Made by a program: the position numbers and the translations under genes | Part shown: in pieces, positions 15,095-17,980 of the stretch | Layout: each line of letters starts with the position of its first letter | Position numbering within the stretch: position 1 is the first letter of the stretch | The notes under the pieces: generated by a model | Seen by the model: the letters and a program-made list of their open reading frames with translations, nothing else | The model's database searches: none | Told to the model about the DNA's origin: nothing | From: JAAELZ01 sp965209105 | GTDB taxonomy: Bacteria; Pseudomonadota; Gammaproteobacteria; Arenicellales; Poriferihabitantaceae | NCBI GenBank assembly: GCA_965209105.1 | Contig: CBDBQB010000029.1 | Span: forward strand, 1 to 17,980 | Length of the DNA: 17,980 nt | Direction: 5' to 3'

Positions 15095-15277
15095 GTTTCA
15101 ACACCCGGCGACCCTTCATGGGGCGCGACGGCCCAGGGATATAATCGAACGGCGCTAAAATCGAAAGATTTGCTGTATACGTCGAAACCATGGCATATTT
15201 TTGACCGGATTTTTGGCTCTTTGGATGGGTGTGGAGGTTATAATGGCTGGTATAAAGTTCATTGATCGCATTCACTC

Positions 15278-16027
15278 GTGCCCAAAATAACAAGCAACTG
15301 TATATTGCCCGCGTGGTTTGATACTTCGGTGGGTAAGCAGTTGCTAGAACAGCAGCAGGCCGCATTAGAATCACTGATACCCGATCAGTTTTACGGTACT
15401 GGGCTGCAATTTAGTTATACCAAGCAACGCGTGGTCGAGGGCTTGAATATCGAGCGGATGGTGTATTGTGATACTGCGAGTTGTGAGTCGCCTTCTCCAG
15501 ATCAGCTTGTCGCGGCGCCTGAGGCACTGCCCTTTTCTGAGAATAGTATAGACCTTGCAGTGATGTCTCACACTTTAGACTATTGTGATGACCCGCATCG
15601 TGCCTTACGAGAAATATCCCAAGTCATGCGTCCAGAAGGCGTATTGGTATTGACGGGCTTTCATCCTTATAGCTTGTGGGGGGCAAGGCACGCGCTGTCA
15701 AAAAAGCGGCCGCCCTACGACGCGAGATTTATCTCGCGTTCACAGGTTCAAGATTGGCTCGCGCTATTGGGCTTTCAAATATGCGCAGGCGCCATGGTCA
15801 ACTATCAGTTTCCTTTGCTCGGCGCTAAATGGAGCGATCGTTTGGCGGTGATGGAAAAGATGGGCGACCGATGGTGGCCAACGCTGGGCGCGGTGTATGT
15901 ATTGGTGGTGAAGAAGAAAGTATACGGTGGATTGGCGGTGAGGCCGAACAAGCCGTATGCAGCAAAATGGTTTCCTGAGCTTAAACCTGCGCAGGCTAGA
16001 GTTGCGCATCGATTTAAAGTTGGGTAA
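15278..16027 (+). CDS. class I SAM-dependent methyltransferase-like protein (YafS-like)
   Basis: The 249-residue protein starts at GTG. The central part APEALPFSENSIDLAVMSHTLDYCDDPHRALREISQVMRPEGVLVLTGF matches methyltransferase motifs post-I to III in a Methyltransf_11 fold, and FHPYSLWG follows as in E. coli YafS. The usual glycine-rich SAM motif I is not recognisable before it, as also seen in YafS, so activity is uncertain. Its place directly before rnhA and dnaQ is the same neighbourhood as yafS in enterobacteria, which supports orthology. A TATAAT at 15239-15244 could serve as its -10 element, though no good -35 is seen. Function is unknown. Confidence 0.8.
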   Translation: MPKITSNCILPAWFDTSVGKQLLEQQQAALESLIPDQFYGTGLQFSYTKQRVVEGLNIERMVYCDTASCESPSPDQLVAAPEALPFSENSIDLAVMSHTLDYCDDPHRALREISQVMRPEGVLVLTGFHPYSLWGARHALSKKRPPYDARFISRSQVQDWLALLGFQICAGAMVNYQFPLLGAKWSDRLAVMEKMGDRWWPTLGAVYVLVVKKKVYGGLAVRPNKPYAAKWFPELKPAQARVAHRFKVG

Positions 16028-16115
16028 TACTTTGGTCGCTTAAGAGGCGAGGATTCTGAGCCTTGCTTAGAGAAGAATTCTATCGAGAAGCAGACGCTTA
16101 CACTACAATAGGCGG

Positions 16116-16559
16116 ATGCAGAAAATTACAATTCACACCGATGGCGGCTGTCGCGGAAACCCGGGTATTGGAGGTTGGGGCGCCATATTAAAATCTGGCA
16201 AGCATTGCAAGGAGTTAAAAGGCAGCGCAAGCGATACGACCAATAATAGAATGGAGTTGACTGCGGCAATCGAAGCGCTTGCGAGTTTAAATCGGCCTTG
16301 TGAAGCGCATCTTTATACCGATTCGGTTTATGTCAAAGATGGGATCAATAAATGGTTGGCTAATTGGAAAAACAACAATTGGCGAACCGCGAACCGCAAG
16401 GCGGTTAAGAACCAAGATTTATGGCAGCGCTTAGATGCGCTGAATGATGCTCAAAACGTTTCCTGGCATTGGGTAAAAGGCCATTCAGGGGATCCCGGCA
16501 ACGAGCGCGCCGACGCATTGGCGAACGAAGCGATGGACGAATTGATGGCGCGCGTATGA
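16116..16559 (+). CDS. rnhA: ribonuclease HI
   Basis: The 147-residue protein is a full-length RNase HI, which cuts the RNA strand of RNA-DNA hybrids in the cytoplasm. The catalytic residues are all present: Asp9 (TDGGCRGNPG), Glu47 (NNRMELTA), Asp69 (YTDSVYV), His123 (VKGHSGDPGNE) and Asp133 (RADALA). The basic handle region (WKNNNWRTANRKAVKN) is also intact. Its TGA overlaps the dnaQ ATG as ATGA, so the two genes are probably translationally coupled. In E. coli the same two genes are divergent; here they are co-directional. Confidence 0.98.
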   Translation: MQKITIHTDGGCRGNPGIGGWGAILKSGKHCKELKGSASDTTNNRMELTAAIEALASLNRPCEAHLYTDSVYVKDGINKWLANWKNNNWRTANRKAVKNQDLWQRLDALNDAQNVSWHWVKGHSGDPGNERADALANEAMDELMARV

Positions 16560-17263
16560 GCACTCGATATTTGGTATTGGATACAGAGACCACAGGCCTT
16601 GAGCCAAGGCAAGGCCATAAGATCATTGAAATTGGTTGCGTGGAGCTAATTGAACGCCGATTAACAGGCAACAATTACCAACAATTTCTGAATCCTGAGC
16701 GTGAAATCGATGAAGGCGCTATGAATGTTCACGGCATTGAATTATCTGAGTTGCGAGATAAACCAACCTTCGCACAGGTTGCCGATGATTTTCTAAGCTA
16801 TATACAAGGCGCGACCCTAATTATTCATAACGCAGCTTTTGATGTGGGCTTTTTGAATCATGAGCTCGCCTTAGTAGAGCGCCCACAGGGCGTGGTGTCG
16901 GATTATTGTGAGGTGATTGATACGCTCGCAATGGCGCGCGAAATGCATCCTGGTCAGCGCAATAGTTTAGATGCTTTGTGTCAGCGCTACCACATCGACA
17001 ATACCCATCGTACTCTGCACGGCGCCTTGCTCGATTCTGAAATCCTCGCAGAAGTATACTTGCGCATGACAGGCGGCCAGCTCAATTTATTGGGCGAAAC
17101 GGAGGAGGGCGGAGATGTCGAAAATTTCCTTGATCGGGTATATGAGTTAGACACGACTCGCGCGGCGCTCAAAGTCATCCCAGCGAATGAGGCGGAAATG
17201 GTTGAGCACGACAAATGGCTGGCCATGTTGAGCGCTAAAAGGGGCGAGCCGGTAAGCTGGTAA
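16556..17263 (+). CDS. dnaQ: DNA polymerase III epsilon subunit (3'-5' proofreading exonuclease)
   Basis: The start at 16556 (ATG overlapping the rnhA stop as ATGA) gives a 235-residue protein. The same frame is open upstream but lies inside rnhA. DEDDh exonuclease motifs are complete: Exo I DTETTG (Asp9, Glu11), Exo II HNAAFDVGFL (Asp96) and Exo III HGALLDSE (His155, Asp160). A clamp-binding type motif QLNLLG (175-180) follows the exonuclease domain, and the remaining C-terminal segment would bind the alpha subunit. It proofreads replication errors in the Pol III core. It is coupled to rnhA and convergent with the WYL gene. Confidence 0.97.
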   Translation: MSTRYLVLDTETTGLEPRQGHKIIEIGCVELIERRLTGNNYQQFLNPEREIDEGAMNVHGIELSELRDKPTFAQVADDFLSYIQGATLIIHNAAFDVGFLNHELALVERPQGVVSDYCEVIDTLAMAREMHPGQRNSLDALCQRYHIDNTHRTLHGALLDSEILAEVYLRMTGGQLNLLGETEEGGDVENFLDRVYELDTTRAALKVIPANEAEMVEHDKWLAMLSAKRGEPVSW

Positions 17264-17314
17264 CTCAGCAGGATCTCGAAGTTGTGTGCATGGCGATGTA
17301 GCGTAGGGCAAGCT

Positions 17315-17980
17315 CTAAAGCAGCGCCCACTCCGCGTAAATTTCCACTTCTTCTCGATTAAGCAGGATTAATTGAAAGGCGTTGGGGTTAAGGGAATGAT
17401 CCAGCGTTGTATCAACTGATAAGGCGTGGAGCACGTAGCCGATTAAGGCGCGGCGCACCTTGAGTTCGATGGTCTTGCCATCTTCTGCGTAGTCGACCAG
17501 TAAATTCAGTTGTTGTTTGGCGGATAACTTAGGGTGCGGCGCGAGGACTAAGTTTATCGTTTCGCTCCAATCTTCGTCGTAGTCGGCGCTTGATTCTGCT
17601 GCATTCTCAAGCAAACGTGCTTCTAAAACACGTGATAAGACGAAATCTCTGAAATCAAAACTGTCTTCTTGGTAGGCGCGCACATGCCAGCGTAAGCCGG
17701 TGTTCACAACAGAATGCGGTTCAATGATTCTGTTTTGTGCTTGGTCGTGTTTGCGTAAAGAGGCGTAGCGAATCTGTAGTTTCTTGCGGGCAAAAATTGC
17801 GCGCGTTATTTGCGCCACTATCGCAGCGGAAGGCAGCCGCGCCGGATGGGGCAGGCTGGCCGTATTGAGGCCATAAATGGATGTGCTGTCGGCAGCTAAC
17901 CATGCTGACGGCATGTTTTGGCTGATCAATTGAAGGGTGGCGGCAGGGCTCAGATCAGATAATGCTTGCTCAAAAGTAGC
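17315..17980 (-). CDS. WYL-domain transcriptional regulator, C-terminal part (runs off the right edge)
   Basis: The frame is open from the stop at 17315 to the window end; a TTG at 17929 is unlikely to be the true start because coding sequence continues upstream of it (FEQALSDLSPAATLQLIS). At least 221 residues are visible. A WYL domain is indicated by KLQIRYASLRKHD, RIIEPHSVVNTGLRWHVRAYQ and FRDFVLSRVLEARLL. A C-terminal WCX-like extension follows, with a final EIYAEWALL. The N-terminal winged helix should lie outside the window. Proteins of this build include BrxR/CapW regulators of phage defence operons as well as general ligand-responsive repressors. It is convergent with dnaQ, so any genes in its own operon would lie to the right. 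Confidence 0.8.
   Translation of the reverse strand, partial: ATFEQALSDLSPAATLQLISQNMPSAWLAADSTSIYGLNTASLPHPARLPSAAIVAQITRAIFARKKLQIRYASLRKHDQAQNRIIEPHSVVNTGLRWHVRAYQEDSFDFRDFVLSRVLEARLLENAAESSADYDEDWSETINLVLAPHPKLSAKQQLNLLVDYAEDGKTIELKVRRALIGYVLHALSVDTTLDHSLNPNAFQLILLNREEVEIYAEWALL

Noticed and set aside
15066..15374. A 102-residue minus-strand frame between the cupredoxin and YafS-like genes, considered as a gloB remnant
   Set aside because: It has none of the GloB metal-binding motifs and overlaps both flanking genes.

Overview
The window looks like a chromosomal segment of a gammaproteobacterium. The main support is a yafS-rnhA-dnaQ neighbourhood, a TPP-riboswitch-controlled thiC-thiO-thiS-thiG-thiDE operon, a dapE gene, and a CopA/CopB-type copper resistance cluster with a CusR/CopR-like box. 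The lineage below class level cannot be read from the sequence.

Left region (1-3158, minus strand): a tight three-gene operon reads leftwards. It encodes a PLP-dependent diaminopropionate ammonia-lyase homologue, an M24-family (Xaa-Pro-peptidase-like) hydrolase, and an Asp/Glu racemase/maleate isomerase family protein resembling EutA. The racemase is split by a one-base frameshift in a run of five G. Together they look like a catabolic module for a small amino-acid-derived compound. Parts resemble ectoine/hydroxyectoine utilisation clusters, but the combination is not a textbook one, and the substrate is unknown.

Thiamine region (3159-9098, plus strand): a TPP aptamer (about 3424-3492) precedes thiC. 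A perfect 8-bp hairpin downstream buries the thiC Shine-Dalgarno, and the 5' side of the aptamer can pair with the anti-Shine-Dalgarno arm, which suggests translational control by TPP. The operon encodes the pyrimidine branch (ThiC, ThiD), the thiazole branch (ThiO, ThiS, ThiG) and the joining enzyme ThiE, which is fused to ThiD. ThiH is replaced by glycine oxidase ThiO; no ThiF appears in the window. dapE (lysine/peptidoglycan precursor synthesis) follows convergently, with overlapping stop codons.

Copper region (about 10377-15094): a decayed integrase/transposase fragment borders a copper resistance island. Next come a CusR/CopR-like operator with a -10 element almost touching the first start codon, a small secreted Cys/His-rich CopL-like protein, a Tat-exported multicopper oxidase CopA with five tandem 19-residue Met/His repeats, an outer-membrane CopB lacking the usual Met-rich segment, and a His-rich secreted cupredoxin (CopI-like) behind a probable terminator. 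The proteins would bind, oxidise or sequester copper in the periplasm.

Right region (15278-17980): a YafS-like methyltransferase-fold protein, RNase HI and the DNA polymerase III epsilon subunit form a plus-strand housekeeping block, with rnhA and dnaQ overlapping by ATGA. Facing them is the C-terminal part of a WYL-domain regulator that runs off the right edge.
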